DNA of 13,892 bases from CAZAGD01 sp049699975 (GCA_049699975.1 JBNAWB010000090.1:1-13892); one strand, 5' to 3'; shown: positions 6,386 to 13,892, counted from the stretch's first letter. Translations and numbers: made by a program. Notes: generated by a model from the letters alone, not told the origin.

Positions 6386-7082
6386 AGTTAAAAATATATC
6401 GGTCAGCTATCTTGGTCTGCCCGTGATTCACGACGTATCTTTCCGGGTTAAAGAAGGCCAGATGGTTTCCATTGTCGGCTCCAACGGTGCCGGAAAATCT
6501 ACTATTTTGAAGACCATTTCTGGGCTATTAAGACCTCTAAGGGGAGAGATCTGGTTCTATGACCAACGCTTAGATAAAATACCCGCCCACCAGATAACCA
6601 AGTTAGGAATCTCCCATGTGCCCGAAGGACGGAAGATTTTTAGCAAACTTACTGTCTTAGAAAATCTTTTAGTCGGAGCCCACATCTGTTCAGCGGAAAT
6701 AGAAATTAAAGAAAGGCTGCCCCAAATCTACCGCCTCTTTCCTATCTTAGAAGAGAGAAAGCAACAATTAGGGGAGACCCTTTCGGGTGGAGAACAGCAA
6801 ATGCTGGCTATAGCACGCGGTTTGATGGCCAAACCCAAATTAATGATGCTGGATGAACCATCTTTAGGGCTTATGCCTTCTTTGTCTGAAAAAGTAATAG
6901 AAGTTCTCAAAGAAATAAGTAAACAAGGAACGACCATCCTCCTCGTGGAACAAAAAGTGCGGGATGCCCTAAAATTGGCGGATTGGGCTTATGTGTTACA
7001 AACGGGAAGGATCATTCTTGAAGGCCCAGGGAATACCATCATAGAAAGCGATCTTGTACGCAAGGCTTATTTAGGGATGTAA
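6378..7082 (+). CDS. livF: Branched-chain amino acid-type ABC transporter ATPase LivF
   Basis: Second ATPase of the importer, 234 aa. Walker A GSNGAGKS is at 34-41, the LivF-typical SHVPEGRKIF at 79-88, signature LSGGEQQMLAIARGLM at 135-150, Walker B LMMLDE at 155-160, and DEPSLGL immediately after it. The switch histidine position is glutamine (VEQ, 190-192), as is usual in LivF. The gene overlaps livG by 8 nt, with Shine-Dalgarno AGGAG at 6364-6368. With livK, H, M and G it completes a full five-component importer. Confidence 0.95.
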   Translation: MLEVKNISVSYLGLPVIHDVSFRVKEGQMVSIVGSNGAGKSTILKTISGLLRPLRGEIWFYDQRLDKIPAHQITKLGISHVPEGRKIFSKLTVLENLLVGAHICSAEIEIKERLPQIYRLFPILEERKQQLGETLSGGEQQMLAIARGLMAKPKLMMLDEPSLGLMPSLSEKVIEVLKEISKQGTTILLVEQKVRDALKLADWAYVLQTGRIILEGPGNTIIESDLVRKAYLGM

Positions 7083-7105
7083 AAAATGGGCTAAGGAATC
7101 TTTTT

Positions 7106-8950
7106 ATGGAAGAATACCATTATCGCCTCCTAAAAATTGACTTAACTTCTCGAAAAACTACCCACTTGGAAATTGAGAAAGATAGATTATTCCAATTTTG
7201 GGGGGGAAGCGGTTTAGCTGCTTCTATCCTCTTCGATCTTTTAAATCCTGATCTTGATCCTTTTCATCCCGAGAGCCCTTTAATATTTATGACCGGGCTC
7301 TTAACCGGAATTCCCGTCCCCTGCGGTTGCCGCATCTCGGTTTGTGCAAAATCTCCTCTGGGTATCTGGGGAGAAGCCAATGCGGGTGGGTATTGGGGGC
7401 CGGAGTTAAAATTTACTGGCTTTGATGGCCTCTTGATTAAAGGAAAGGCCGATAAGCCCGTTTATCTTTATATCACCCCGCAGGGCGCAGAAATTAGAGA
7501 GGCTATAGACCTTTGGGGAAAGGGAACTTTTCTCACCACTGAAAAACTCTTAGCCGCGACTGATCCAAAAGCACAAGTAGCAGCCATTGGCCCTGCGGGA
7601 GAAAACCTAAGTTTTATGGCCGCTATAGTGACTGGAGGAACGGATGCTCGAGTCATGGCGCGCACTGGTTTAGGCGCAGTCATGGGCTCAAAAAACCTAA
7701 AGGCTATTGTAGTGCGGGGAGACCAAAAACCTTATATTTTTGACGCTTCCATTCTGCATGAAACTACCAAAGGGTTTTCCGCCCACCTCAAATTTGTAGA
7801 AAGTTTGAGCAAATTTGGAACGGCAGCACTAATTGAGTCCAAAGAAGCCATCGGTGCTTTACCCATTAAAAATTTTACTCTCTTCCACTGGGACAAAGCC
7901 ACCAGGATTGCTGGGCCAACCATGATAGCCGAATTTTTAACCAAGCACTATGGTTGTTATTCCTGCCCGATCCGCTGTGGAAAAGAAGTAAAAATAAATA
8001 CGGGCCCCTATGCAGGCCTTTCTGGACACGGGCCGGAATATGAAACTTTGGCTAGTTTGGGCTCTTTAATCTTAAATGATGACTTAACGGCGATCATTAA
8101 TCTCAACTATCTACTCAATGACCTGGGTTTGGATACTATGTCCGCTGGAGTTACCGCCGCTTTTGCTATTGAAGCCTTTACCAAAGGTTTGCTTAGAGAA
8201 ACGGATGGCCTTAACTTAACTTGGGGAAATACGCGGGCGGTATGGTCTCTTATGGAAAAGATTGCCAGGCGGCAGGGAGTTGGGGCAATTTTTGCCGATG
8301 GCGTAAGAAAAGCTTCGCAGACTCTTGGTCCAGAAACTCATGAGTTCGCCTTACACTCTAAGGGATTGGAAGTATCTTTATCCAACCCTACGCCCACCGT
8401 AAGCTTAGCTTTAAGCTGGGCTACCTCCAACCGCGGGGCTTGCCATCTGGAAGGATTCTCGCACCAGGTGGAAGGAGGAGTGCCATATCCAGAGGCAGGT
8501 TATCCTGGACCAATGGATGGAACTATCGGCGAGGGCAAAGGAAAGATGACTGCTTTAATGCAAAACTACATGGCTGTTTTTAATGCTCTCGGTCTATGTA
8601 AATTTCTGTTTTTCGCTCGCGTCACCCATGAAATGCTCTGCCAATGGATCAAAGGATTAACCGGTTGGGAATTAAGGAGTACCGACTTAATGGAAGTGGG
8701 AGATCGCCTTTATAACCTAAAAAGATCTTATAATGTTTTATTAGGTATTGATCATAGAGAAGACGTGGTTGCCCCCCGCATCTTGCAGAATCTCCGTCCC
8801 CAGGAACCATTAGCCGCGGGGAAAAAACTTTTTCTGGACATGCGGCACGATTACTATGCCTTCAGAGGTTGGGACGAAAAGGGAATTCCGCGGCGCGAGA
8901 AGCTTCTCTCTTTGGGCTTAGAGAAGGCGGCGCAGAAGATCTATAAATAA
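7106..8950 (+). CDS. Aldehyde:ferredoxin oxidoreductase (AOR) family tungstoenzyme
   Basis: A 614-aa member of the AOR family (Pyrococcus AOR is about 605 aa). These cytoplasmic enzymes hold a tungsten (or molybdenum) bis-pterin and one 4Fe-4S cluster, and interconvert aldehydes and carboxylates with ferredoxin. The N-terminal domain (about 5-205) shows GGSGLAAS at 33-40, R76, NAGGYWGPELK at 92-102 and RTGLGAVMGSKNLKAIVVRG at 186-205. Cluster ligands are C284, C287, C291 (CYSCPIRC) and C498 (GLCKF). The two DxxGL(D/C) pterin motifs appear as N338-DLGLD and N493-ALGLC, with Asn in place of the first Asp. It starts 23 nt after livF with AAGGA at 7093-7097, and no promoter or terminator intervenes, so it is probably in the liv operon. 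The substrate is unknown: the family also includes formaldehyde, glyceraldehyde-3-phosphate and benzoyl-CoA reductase-associated (BamB) enzymes. No electron-transfer partner gene is adjacent. Confidence 0.93.
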   Translation: MEEYHYRLLKIDLTSRKTTHLEIEKDRLFQFWGGSGLAASILFDLLNPDLDPFHPESPLIFMTGLLTGIPVPCGCRISVCAKSPLGIWGEANAGGYWGPELKFTGFDGLLIKGKADKPVYLYITPQGAEIREAIDLWGKGTFLTTEKLLAATDPKAQVAAIGPAGENLSFMAAIVTGGTDARVMARTGLGAVMGSKNLKAIVVRGDQKPYIFDASILHETTKGFSAHLKFVESLSKFGTAALIESKEAIGALPIKNFTLFHWDKATRIAGPTMIAEFLTKHYGCYSCPIRCGKEVKINTGPYAGLSGHGPEYETLASLGSLILNDDLTAIINLNYLLNDLGLDTMSAGVTAAFAIEAFTKGLLRETDGLNLTWGNTRAVWSLMEKIARRQGVGAIFADGVRKASQTLGPETHEFALHSKGLEVSLSNPTPTVSLALSWATSNRGACHLEGFSHQVEGGVPYPEAGYPGPMDGTIGEGKGKMTALMQNYMAVFNALGLCKFLFFARVTHEMLCQWIKGLTGWELRSTDLMEVGDRLYNLKRSYNVLLGIDHREDVVAPRILQNLRPQEPLAAGKKLFLDMRHDYYAFRGWDEKGIPRREKLLSLGLEKAAQKIYK

Positions 8951-8957
8951 TCTCTGC
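8932..8957. terminator. Possible hairpin between convergent genes
   Basis: GCAGAAGAT (8932-8940) pairs with ATCTCTGC (8950-8957) over 8 bp with one bulged A and a 9-nt loop; the stem spans the AOR stop codon. Only 17 nt separate the AOR gene from the oppositely directed peptidase gene, and no other hairpin is seen there. No T-run follows on either strand, so termination activity is doubtful. Confidence 0.3.
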
Positions 8958-8967
8958 TTACCTTAAA

Positions 8968-10326
8968 TTACAATTCAGCCAATTGGAAGAATAAAGCAGC
9001 CGTAGTTCTTATTCCATTACGAAAACAATCTATCCGCAAATTCTCATTCGGCGCATGATTATTCTCATCATGGTTTCCATAAGGGATGGAGAGAATCGGC
9101 ATACCTAAAATATTGCTGATTGCTGCTCCCGGAAAACTCCCTCCCCCAGAAGGAACAAGCACCGGTTCTTCTTCAAAACCCTGGCGAATTGCCTGCGCAA
9201 ATTTTTCCGCCCAAGGATGATCGACGGGGGTGCGGGAGGGATAGTAGTAATGGATCATCTTCGCTTCCAAATCCGTAAAACCATATTTTTGCATATGCTT
9301 TAAGAATTTTTGATATATATCCTCTGGATCTTGATTTACCACCAAGCGCATGTCCATTTTTACCGTGGCTTGACAGGGAAGAACTGTTTTACTGCCCGGT
9401 CCCGTGTAGCCCGAGACTAAGCCTGCTATATTGAGCGTCGGCCGAAACATAAGTTTTTCCATAAAGCTTATATTATCCGGCGGCGCAAAGCGCTGAAGTC
9501 CATATTTTTCTAAAAATGCTCTTTCATCAAAGGGAATTTTGGCCATCATCTCTTTTTCTTTGGGAGTTGGCGGAATTATATGGTCATAAAACCCTTCAAT
9601 AGCTACAGTCCCATCAGGATGGCGCAAAGAAGAAAGAAATTCAATTAAACGCCAGGCGGGGTTGGGAACAGGCCCGCCAAAATTGCCCGAATGGAAATCC
9701 TGATTAGCTCCGCGAGCTGTTACTTCTACATAAAGTACCCCTCGATTTCCAAAGCTCAAGCGTGGACGCCCAGAGGTATCCATGGGGCCATCAGAATTCA
9801 AAGCTATATCCGCCGCAAATAATTCTTTATTCTGCCGACAAAATTCATTTAAGTTGGGGCTACCTGCCTCTTCTTCGGGGTCAAGCATAAATTTAACATT
9901 AATAGGCAGTCTTCCTTTAATTTTAACCACAGATTCTACGGCCTTAAAATGGGCAAAGAATTGCCCTTTATTGTCGGCACTGCCCCGGGCATAAATCCGC
10001 CCATTTCTAATTGTGGGTTGAAAAGGCGGCGTCTCCCAAGCTTCCAAAGGCTCGGGCGGCTGCACATCGTAATGTCCATATATGAGGAGCGTCCTCTGGG
10101 CCTGGGGGTTGATTACTTCCCCATATATTAAAGGGGCATTTCTTTTCCCGCCCATCGGCAGCACCCTTGTCTTCATGCCCATCTTCCCCATCATCTCCAC
10201 CAAAAGCTGGCCACATTCTTCCACTCCTTCCCAGCGCGTGCTGATGGAAGGCTGCCGCAGTAAAACAAAAAGTTCCTCTATAAAACGATCCAGGTTTTGA
10301 TCAATGTAAGCATAAATTTTTTCCAT
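8968..10326 (-). CDS. M20 family metallopeptidase (CNDP/dipeptidase type)
   Basis: A 452-aa cytoplasmic zinc-type peptidase without a signal peptide, expected to split short peptides. Metal-site residues are all visible: H85 and D87 in GHYDVQP, bridging D118 in GSADNKGQ, catalytic base and ligand E152/E153 in DPEEEAGS, D179 in NSDGPMD, and H424 in NNHAPNE. H212 in DFHSG marks the inserted dimerisation domain (about 192-355). Length and motifs fit the carnosine/Xaa-dipeptidase branch of M20. The ATG at 10326 has AAAGGA upstream on its strand. It is the last gene of the peptide-uptake operon, 29 nt after dppC, which suggests it degrades the imported peptides. Exact specificity (dipeptides, D-amino acid or carnosine-like peptides) cannot be read from the sequence. 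Confidence 0.92.
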   Translation of the reverse strand: MEKIYAYIDQNLDRFIEELFVLLRQPSISTRWEGVEECGQLLVEMMGKMGMKTRVLPMGGKRNAPLIYGEVINPQAQRTLLIYGHYDVQPPEPLEAWETPPFQPTIRNGRIYARGSADNKGQFFAHFKAVESVVKIKGRLPINVKFMLDPEEEAGSPNLNEFCRQNKELFAADIALNSDGPMDTSGRPRLSFGNRGVLYVEVTARGANQDFHSGNFGGPVPNPAWRLIEFLSSLRHPDGTVAIEGFYDHIIPPTPKEKEMMAKIPFDERAFLEKYGLQRFAPPDNISFMEKLMFRPTLNIAGLVSGYTGPGSKTVLPCQATVKMDMRLVVNQDPEDIYQKFLKHMQKYGFTDLEAKMIHYYYPSRTPVDHPWAEKFAQAIRQGFEEEPVLVPSGGGSFPGAAISNILGMPILSIPYGNHDENNHAPNENLRIDCFRNGIRTTAALFFQLAEL

Positions 10327-10355
10327 TTTTTATCCTTTCTTTCTATAGTTATTTT

Positions 10356-11231
10356 TCATCTATTCCTTGTGTGGGGGTCAAGCCAATCGCGGATGCCGTC
10401 GCCCATTAAATTAATGCCTAAAGTAGTAAAGAAGATGGCCAGTCCCGGAATGGCTGCTAACCACCATAAGCCTAACATATAAGACCTCCCTTCAGCTAAC
10501 ATTCCGCCCCAGGAAGCCATCGGCGGGGGAATTCCTAAACCAAGGAAGCTCAAAAACGACTCGCGAATAATCATCCTGGCCAACTCAAAAGTGGCCAAAA
10601 CAATAATCGAACTCGTTAAGTTGGGCAAAATATGTTTCCAAATCACTCCACTATCTCTTCCGCCCAAGGCCCTTGCGGCTGTAATAAAATCTCGGCTCTT
10701 CAGTTCAATGACTTCGGCTCGGACCAAGCGCGTATAAATAGGCCAACCTGTTAATCCTAAAACTAATATTAAATTCTTGAACCCCGGCCCGGCAGCCGCC
10801 ATGACCGATATGGCTAAGAGAATGTAAGGAAAAGACATCATGATATTAACGCAGTTGCTAATAATAGAATCCCAGATCCCGCGATAGTACCCAGCTATAA
10901 TTCCTAAAGTGATACCTAATACGGCCGAAAAGGCCATCGTCAAAAAACCAACAGAGAGGGAAATTCTTGAACCATAAATTAAGCGACTAAGGAGATCTCG
11001 ACCAACCTGATCAGTGCCCAGAAAATAACGAGGATCACTTTTTTCATCCCAGAAAGGTGGTTTTAAACGCGCCTGTAAATTCTGATCCAACGGGTTATAC
11101 GGGGAAAGGTAAGGCGCTAAAAAAGCAACGGTGAGTACTAAGAGCACCATAATTAAGCCCACAGTCCCCACGCGGGAATGGCTTAGCCGGCGCTTGAGTT
11201 TATCGAAGGTTTTTCTCTCTCCCCGCAACAT
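10356..11231 (-). CDS. dppC: Peptide/nickel-type ABC transporter permease DppC
   Basis: Inner-membrane subunit that with DppB forms the pore for peptides. At 291 aa, it has one N-terminal membrane segment (about 22-42), then the periplasmic GTDQVGRDLLSRLIYGSRIS at 72-91, and five more hydrophobic segments. The EAA loop that docks the ATPase is at 185-205 (AARALGGRDSGVIWKHILPN). FLSFLGLGIPPPMASWGGML at 226-245 and GDGIRDWLDP at 277-286 are typical of the OppC/DppC family. It begins 13 nt after dppB. The intact EAA loop implies a working ATPase partner, yet none is encoded nearby. Substrate could be di- or oligopeptides; the adjacent peptidase favours peptides over nickel. Confidence 0.93.
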   Translation of the reverse strand: MLRGERKTFDKLKRRLSHSRVGTVGLIMVLLVLTVAFLAPYLSPYNPLDQNLQARLKPPFWDEKSDPRYFLGTDQVGRDLLSRLIYGSRISLSVGFLTMAFSAVLGITLGIIAGYYRGIWDSIISNCVNIMMSFPYILLAISVMAAAGPGFKNLILVLGLTGWPIYTRLVRAEVIELKSRDFITAARALGGRDSGVIWKHILPNLTSSIIVLATFELARMIIRESFLSFLGLGIPPPMASWGGMLAEGRSYMLGLWWLAAIPGLAIFFTTLGINLMGDGIRDWLDPHTRNR

Positions 11232-11244
11232 ATAGCTAATTTCT

Positions 11245-12162
11245 TTAACCGAAACGCACTTTAGGATCTAACCAAGCAATAATGACATCCGTAAGCAGAT
11301 TAGCCAAAACGATGAGGAAAGCGAAGAGGGCCACAGCAGCCTGGACTACAGGGAAATCCGCATTAAATATTGATTCCACAACTAAACTGGCTACCCCTGG
11401 CCAAGCAAAAATAGTTTCCGTGATTACGGCGCCTCCTAAAAGCATGCCAAATTGAAAACCTAAGATAGTAATTACCGGAATGAGCGCATTGCGCAAAGCA
11501 TGGCGGAAGAGCACGGCTCTCTCACCTAAGCCTTTAGCCCGAGCCGTGCGGATATAATCTTGCGACAGAATCTCGATCATCCGCGAACGAGTCAGGCGCA
11601 TAAGAATCGGCAATAAGGAAACCGCAATCCCTGTAGCTGGCAATATTATATGCTTATAGCTTCCCGCCCCTGAAGCTGGCAGCAGGCGTAATTTTACAGC
11701 AAAAATAATGATGAGCATAATATCTAACCAAAAAAGAGGCATGGCTTGCCCCAAGACCGCCAGAACTGAGGCTGAATGATCATGAATTTGATTGCGGCGG
11801 ACCGCTGCCAACACACCCAAGGGTATGGAAATAATAATCGCCAAGAGCAGACCAGAGGCGGCTAACCAGAGAGTCATGGGCATTCTCTCCAAAACTAAAC
11901 TCAGGGCCGGTCTTTGGGCTACAAAAGATTTCCCGAAATCTCCTTGAACCATGCCTCCCAAAAATTTGAAATAGCGGATATAAATGGGCTGGTCTAACCC
12001 CATCTCTTTCCTTAAGAGCGCTACGTCCTCTTTCGTGGCTTCTGGAGGAAGAAGGATCAGCACTGGATCTCGGAAGAGATGCAGCAAAGAAAAGGTGATT
12101 AAACTTATCCCCCAGATAACTATGACGGCTTGAAAAAGCCTATGGAGAATATAACTTTTCAT
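11245..12162 (-). CDS. dppB: Peptide/nickel-type ABC transporter permease DppB
   Basis: Permease partner of DppC, 305 aa from the chosen start. The reading frame extends upstream to a TTG at 12189, inside the end of the binding-protein gene, but the ATG at 12162 yields the usual family start (MKSYILHRLFQAVIVIWGIS) and lies 4 nt after the upstream stop, preceded by AAAAGG. The longer form would add only nine polar residues. Family marks are GLDQPIYIRYFKFLGGMVQGD at about 55-75, the EAA loop TARAKGLGERAVLFRHALRN at 206-225, and ETIFAWPGVASLV at 249-261. Six membrane segments are expected. Translational coupling to the binding-protein gene is likely. Confidence 0.93.
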   Translation of the reverse strand: MKSYILHRLFQAVIVIWGISLITFSLLHLFRDPVLILLPPEATKEDVALLRKEMGLDQPIYIRYFKFLGGMVQGDFGKSFVAQRPALSLVLERMPMTLWLAASGLLLAIIISIPLGVLAAVRRNQIHDHSASVLAVLGQAMPLFWLDIMLIIIFAVKLRLLPASGAGSYKHIILPATGIAVSLLPILMRLTRSRMIEILSQDYIRTARAKGLGERAVLFRHALRNALIPVITILGFQFGMLLGGAVITETIFAWPGVASLVVESIFNADFPVVQAAVALFAFLIVLANLLTDVIIAWLDPKVRFG

Positions 12163-12166
12163 CCTT

Positions 12167-13705
12167 TTACTCTTTGAGTTGAGCCTCAAAGGTTCTTAAG
12201 AACTCATCGGGCGGGGCCTCGTAAATAACTCTTTTATTGATGCCCAAAATGGCATGTTGGGCATAAAAGGAAACAGCCAAGGCATGATCGTTAATGTACT
12301 TACCCACCTGGTAGTAAAGTTTCTTTCTTAAATTTTGATCCAGGGTAGAACGAGCTTGATCTAACCATTTATCCATCTCTGGAGAAGAGCCATAACAATA
12401 GGCTTGGCCACTGCGGAAGTAACTGTAATAAAGGGCATCGGCATCATAAACTCCCCCGCTTCCCCAGCTATGAATGCTTAAGTCATTCTGCTTTCCTTCT
12501 CTGCTTAAGCGATCCCACATGCCAATATCTGTATAAACATTTACATTGGTCTTTATCCCTACTTTAGCCAGGTATCCAGCTACTGCTTCTATAAGGGCCC
12601 GCGGATTCTGAATACTTCCGGTATATGTTACCAGACGGAGGGGTTGATCAAATGGAAAGTTGGCTTCCTTTAGAAGTTGCCGGGCCTTTTCCGGATTGTA
12701 TGGATAAGGATTTTCGAGAGATTTATCATAACCGAAATGCTGCGGATTCAAAACGGCCGCAGTTTTCGTTGCATTACCAGTCATCACGGTTTTTATGATG
12801 GTATCCACATCAATAGCATGGCTGATCGCCTGGCGAACTTTTAAATTCTGCACGGGAGATTTTCCGGCCCGCCCATCAGCATCGAAGATTAAATAGACTA
12901 CCCGCAGCGTGGGCGCTTTAGATATGCGGGCAATGCCTGAATTTTCCACTAAAGGAATTTGATCAGGAGGAATATCTCTCACTATATCAATTCCTCCCGT
13001 GAGCAGCTCGGAAATCTGGGTAGCAATTTCTTTTATAGGCCGATAAATAATTGTTTTGATAGCCGGGGCACCTTTCCAATAATTCTCTTTAGCTTCCAAA
13101 ATTATATGTACCCCTCTTTTCCATTCTTTCAGTCTATATGGCCCTGTGCCATTAGCATTGGTGGCCATAAAATCCACCCCTTTTTCTTTAACCCATTTCA
13201 CCGGTAGCATCTGGTAATTAGCCAGCCTTTCGAGGGCTACTGGATATGGAGTGTGCGTTATTAACCTGACCGTGTAATCATCGATAACTTTAACTTCCTT
13301 AACCCAGGAAACTGTGGGCCTTTGGGGACATTTCGGATCCAATCCCCGCTCAATAGTAAATTTCACACACTCGGCATTAAATGGTTCGCCATTATCGAAC
13401 TTGATTCCCTTGCGGAGTTTAAATTCCCAAGTATTATCATCAACGATTCTCCACGATTCTGCTAAATGAGGTTCAATCTTCATAGTTTTTTGGTTGCGCA
13501 TTACTAAATTATCATAAAGGTGCCAGCCAATTATGTAATTGACCCGAATGTTATGATTTTGAGGATCTAATGTGCTAATATCTGAAGATAAAGCGCAAAC
13601 TAATTTACCTTTTGGGCCTGCCCAAGATGGGTTAGTGAAAAATAGCAGACCACAAAATAATAAAAAGATTATCACCATCCTCCGCTTAATGATTTCTTTA
13701 AACAT
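12167..13705 (-). CDS. Peptide-type ABC transporter substrate-binding protein (SBP_bac_5)
   Basis: A 512-aa periplasmic binding protein of the large OppA/DppA class, the first gene of the operon. The signal peptide has a basic start, a hydrophobic core of about 11-23, and likely cleavage after SWA at residue 29; the Cys at 18 is not in a lipobox context, so the protein should be soluble in the periplasm. The mature part opens with ALSSDISTLDPQNHN (38-52), followed by LAESWRIVDDNTWEFKLRKG (81-100) and IKFDNGEPFNAE (101-112), all classical for the family. The ATG is preceded on its strand by AGGAGGT (13712-13718), the strongest ribosome binding site in the window. A consensus promoter lies 60 nt upstream. 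It probably binds di- or oligopeptides, as judged from the DppBC partners and the M20 peptidase, but nickel, glutathione or opine-type ligands are not excluded. Confidence 0.92.
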   Translation of the reverse strand: MFKEIIKRRMVIIFLLFCGLLFFTNPSWAGPKGKLVCALSSDISTLDPQNHNIRVNYIIGWHLYDNLVMRNQKTMKIEPHLAESWRIVDDNTWEFKLRKGIKFDNGEPFNAECVKFTIERGLDPKCPQRPTVSWVKEVKVIDDYTVRLITHTPYPVALERLANYQMLPVKWVKEKGVDFMATNANGTGPYRLKEWKRGVHIILEAKENYWKGAPAIKTIIYRPIKEIATQISELLTGGIDIVRDIPPDQIPLVENSGIARISKAPTLRVVYLIFDADGRAGKSPVQNLKVRQAISHAIDVDTIIKTVMTGNATKTAAVLNPQHFGYDKSLENPYPYNPEKARQLLKEANFPFDQPLRLVTYTGSIQNPRALIEAVAGYLAKVGIKTNVNVYTDIGMWDRLSREGKQNDLSIHSWGSGGVYDADALYYSYFRSGQAYCYGSSPEMDKWLDQARSTLDQNLRKKLYYQVGKYINDHALAVSFYAQHAILGINKRVIYEAPPDEFLRTFEAQLKE

Positions 13706-13743
13706 AAAAACACCTCCTCTTTTTTCCCATACAAAGTTTGCAA

Positions 13744-13764
13744 TTTATTCAGTAAGTAAATAAA
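13744..13764. promoter_or_regulatory. Candidate operator over the dpp transcription start
   Basis: An inverted repeat with arms TTTATTCA (13744-13751) and TAAATAAA (13757-13764), matching at 7 of 8 positions around a 5-nt centre. It begins 1 nt downstream of the -10 box of the minus-strand promoter, so it covers the expected start point. A repressor bound here would block transcription of the peptide-uptake operon. The arms are AT-rich, so chance is a real alternative. Confidence 0.35.
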
Positions 13765-13765
13765 C

Positions 13766-13793
13766 ATTATAATCTTCTCCAAGTTCAAGTCAA
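13766..13793 (-). promoter_or_regulatory. Promoter of the peptide-uptake operon
   Basis: Read on the minus strand: TTGACT (13793-13788), a 16-nt spacer and a perfect TATAAT (13771-13766). The predicted start is near 13759, giving a leader of about 54 nt that ends with the strong AGGAGGT ribosome binding site. This is the best promoter match in the window. Confidence 0.75.
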
Positions 13794-13867
13794 TTGTATT
13801 TATCGCTGACCGTTGATCACTTTTTAAATTTCAGCTCAATTCAGGCGAGAAATATTAAAACTGTTAG

Positions 13868-13892
13868 ACGGTCAGTTAAAAAGACTGACCGT
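13868..13892. promoter_or_regulatory. Perfect palindrome at the right edge (operator or terminator)
   Basis: ACGGTCAGT (13868-13876) and ACTGACCGT (13884-13892) are exact reverse complements around a 7-nt A-rich centre. The word CTGACCGT also occurs at 13806-13813, about 13 nt upstream of the -35 of the peptide operon. The pattern is compatible with binding sites for a dimeric regulator whose gene could lie beyond the window. It may also be a terminator of a leftward gene, but the downstream T-run on that strand is poor. The window ends exactly at the palindrome, so its full context is not visible. Confidence 0.4.

Noticed and set aside
12163..12189. Upstream TTG start for dppB
   Set aside because: It adds nine polar residues not typical of DppB and overlaps the binding-protein gene, whereas the ATG at 12162 gives the usual N-terminus.

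Overview
The window looks like chromosomal DNA of a moderately AT-rich, probably anaerobic, two-membrane (diderm) bacterium. Reasons: both extracytoplasmic binding proteins have ordinary Sec signal peptides ending in A-x-A-type sites rather than lipobox cysteines; promoters are sigma70-like (TTGACT / TATAAT-like); and there is an oxygen-sensitive-type tungsten/4Fe-4S aldehyde:ferredoxin oxidoreductase family enzyme. A lineage such as Desulfobacterota (former Deltaproteobacteria) or a neighbouring uncultured phylum would fit, but this is inference from style only.

Region 1 (1-2054) is a serine-tRNA charging locus. serS is followed after 3 nt by tRNA-Ser(UGA), and about 360 nt further on by tRNA-Ser(GCU). 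A strong intrinsic terminator lies at 2016-2054. The spacer between the tRNAs is an island of short, nested inverted repeats. The spacer after the second tRNA carries another palindromic, probably dispersed, repeat.

Region 2 (2374-8950, + strand) is a complete branched-chain-amino-acid-type (HAAT) ABC importer: binding protein, a 12-bp hairpin terminator/attenuator, then permeases LivH and LivM and ATPases LivG and LivF with overlapping or nearly abutting genes. A 614-aa aldehyde:ferredoxin oxidoreductase family gene follows after 23 nt with its own Shine-Dalgarno sequence. The layout suggests uptake of an amino acid or organic acid coupled to ferredoxin-dependent aldehyde/acid chemistry.

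Region 3 (8968-13793, - strand, convergent with region 2) is a peptide-uptake operon. It reads from a consensus promoter at 13766-13793 through an SBP_bac_5 binding protein, DppB- and DppC-type permeases, and a cytoplasmic M20 metallopeptidase. No DppD/DppF ATPase genes lie in the operon, so it must borrow ATPases encoded elsewhere. A 21-bp inverted repeat over the presumed transcription start is a candidate operator. The right edge of the window holds a perfect 9-bp-arm palindrome containing CTGACCGT, a word that also occurs near the promoter.

No CRISPR array, insertion sequence, phage gene or obviously novel enzyme system was found. The most unusual points are the serS/tRNA-Ser architecture with its nested repeats, the transporter-AOR coupling (with Asn replacing Asp in both pterin-contact motifs), the ATPase-less peptide operon and the operator-like palindromes at the right end.
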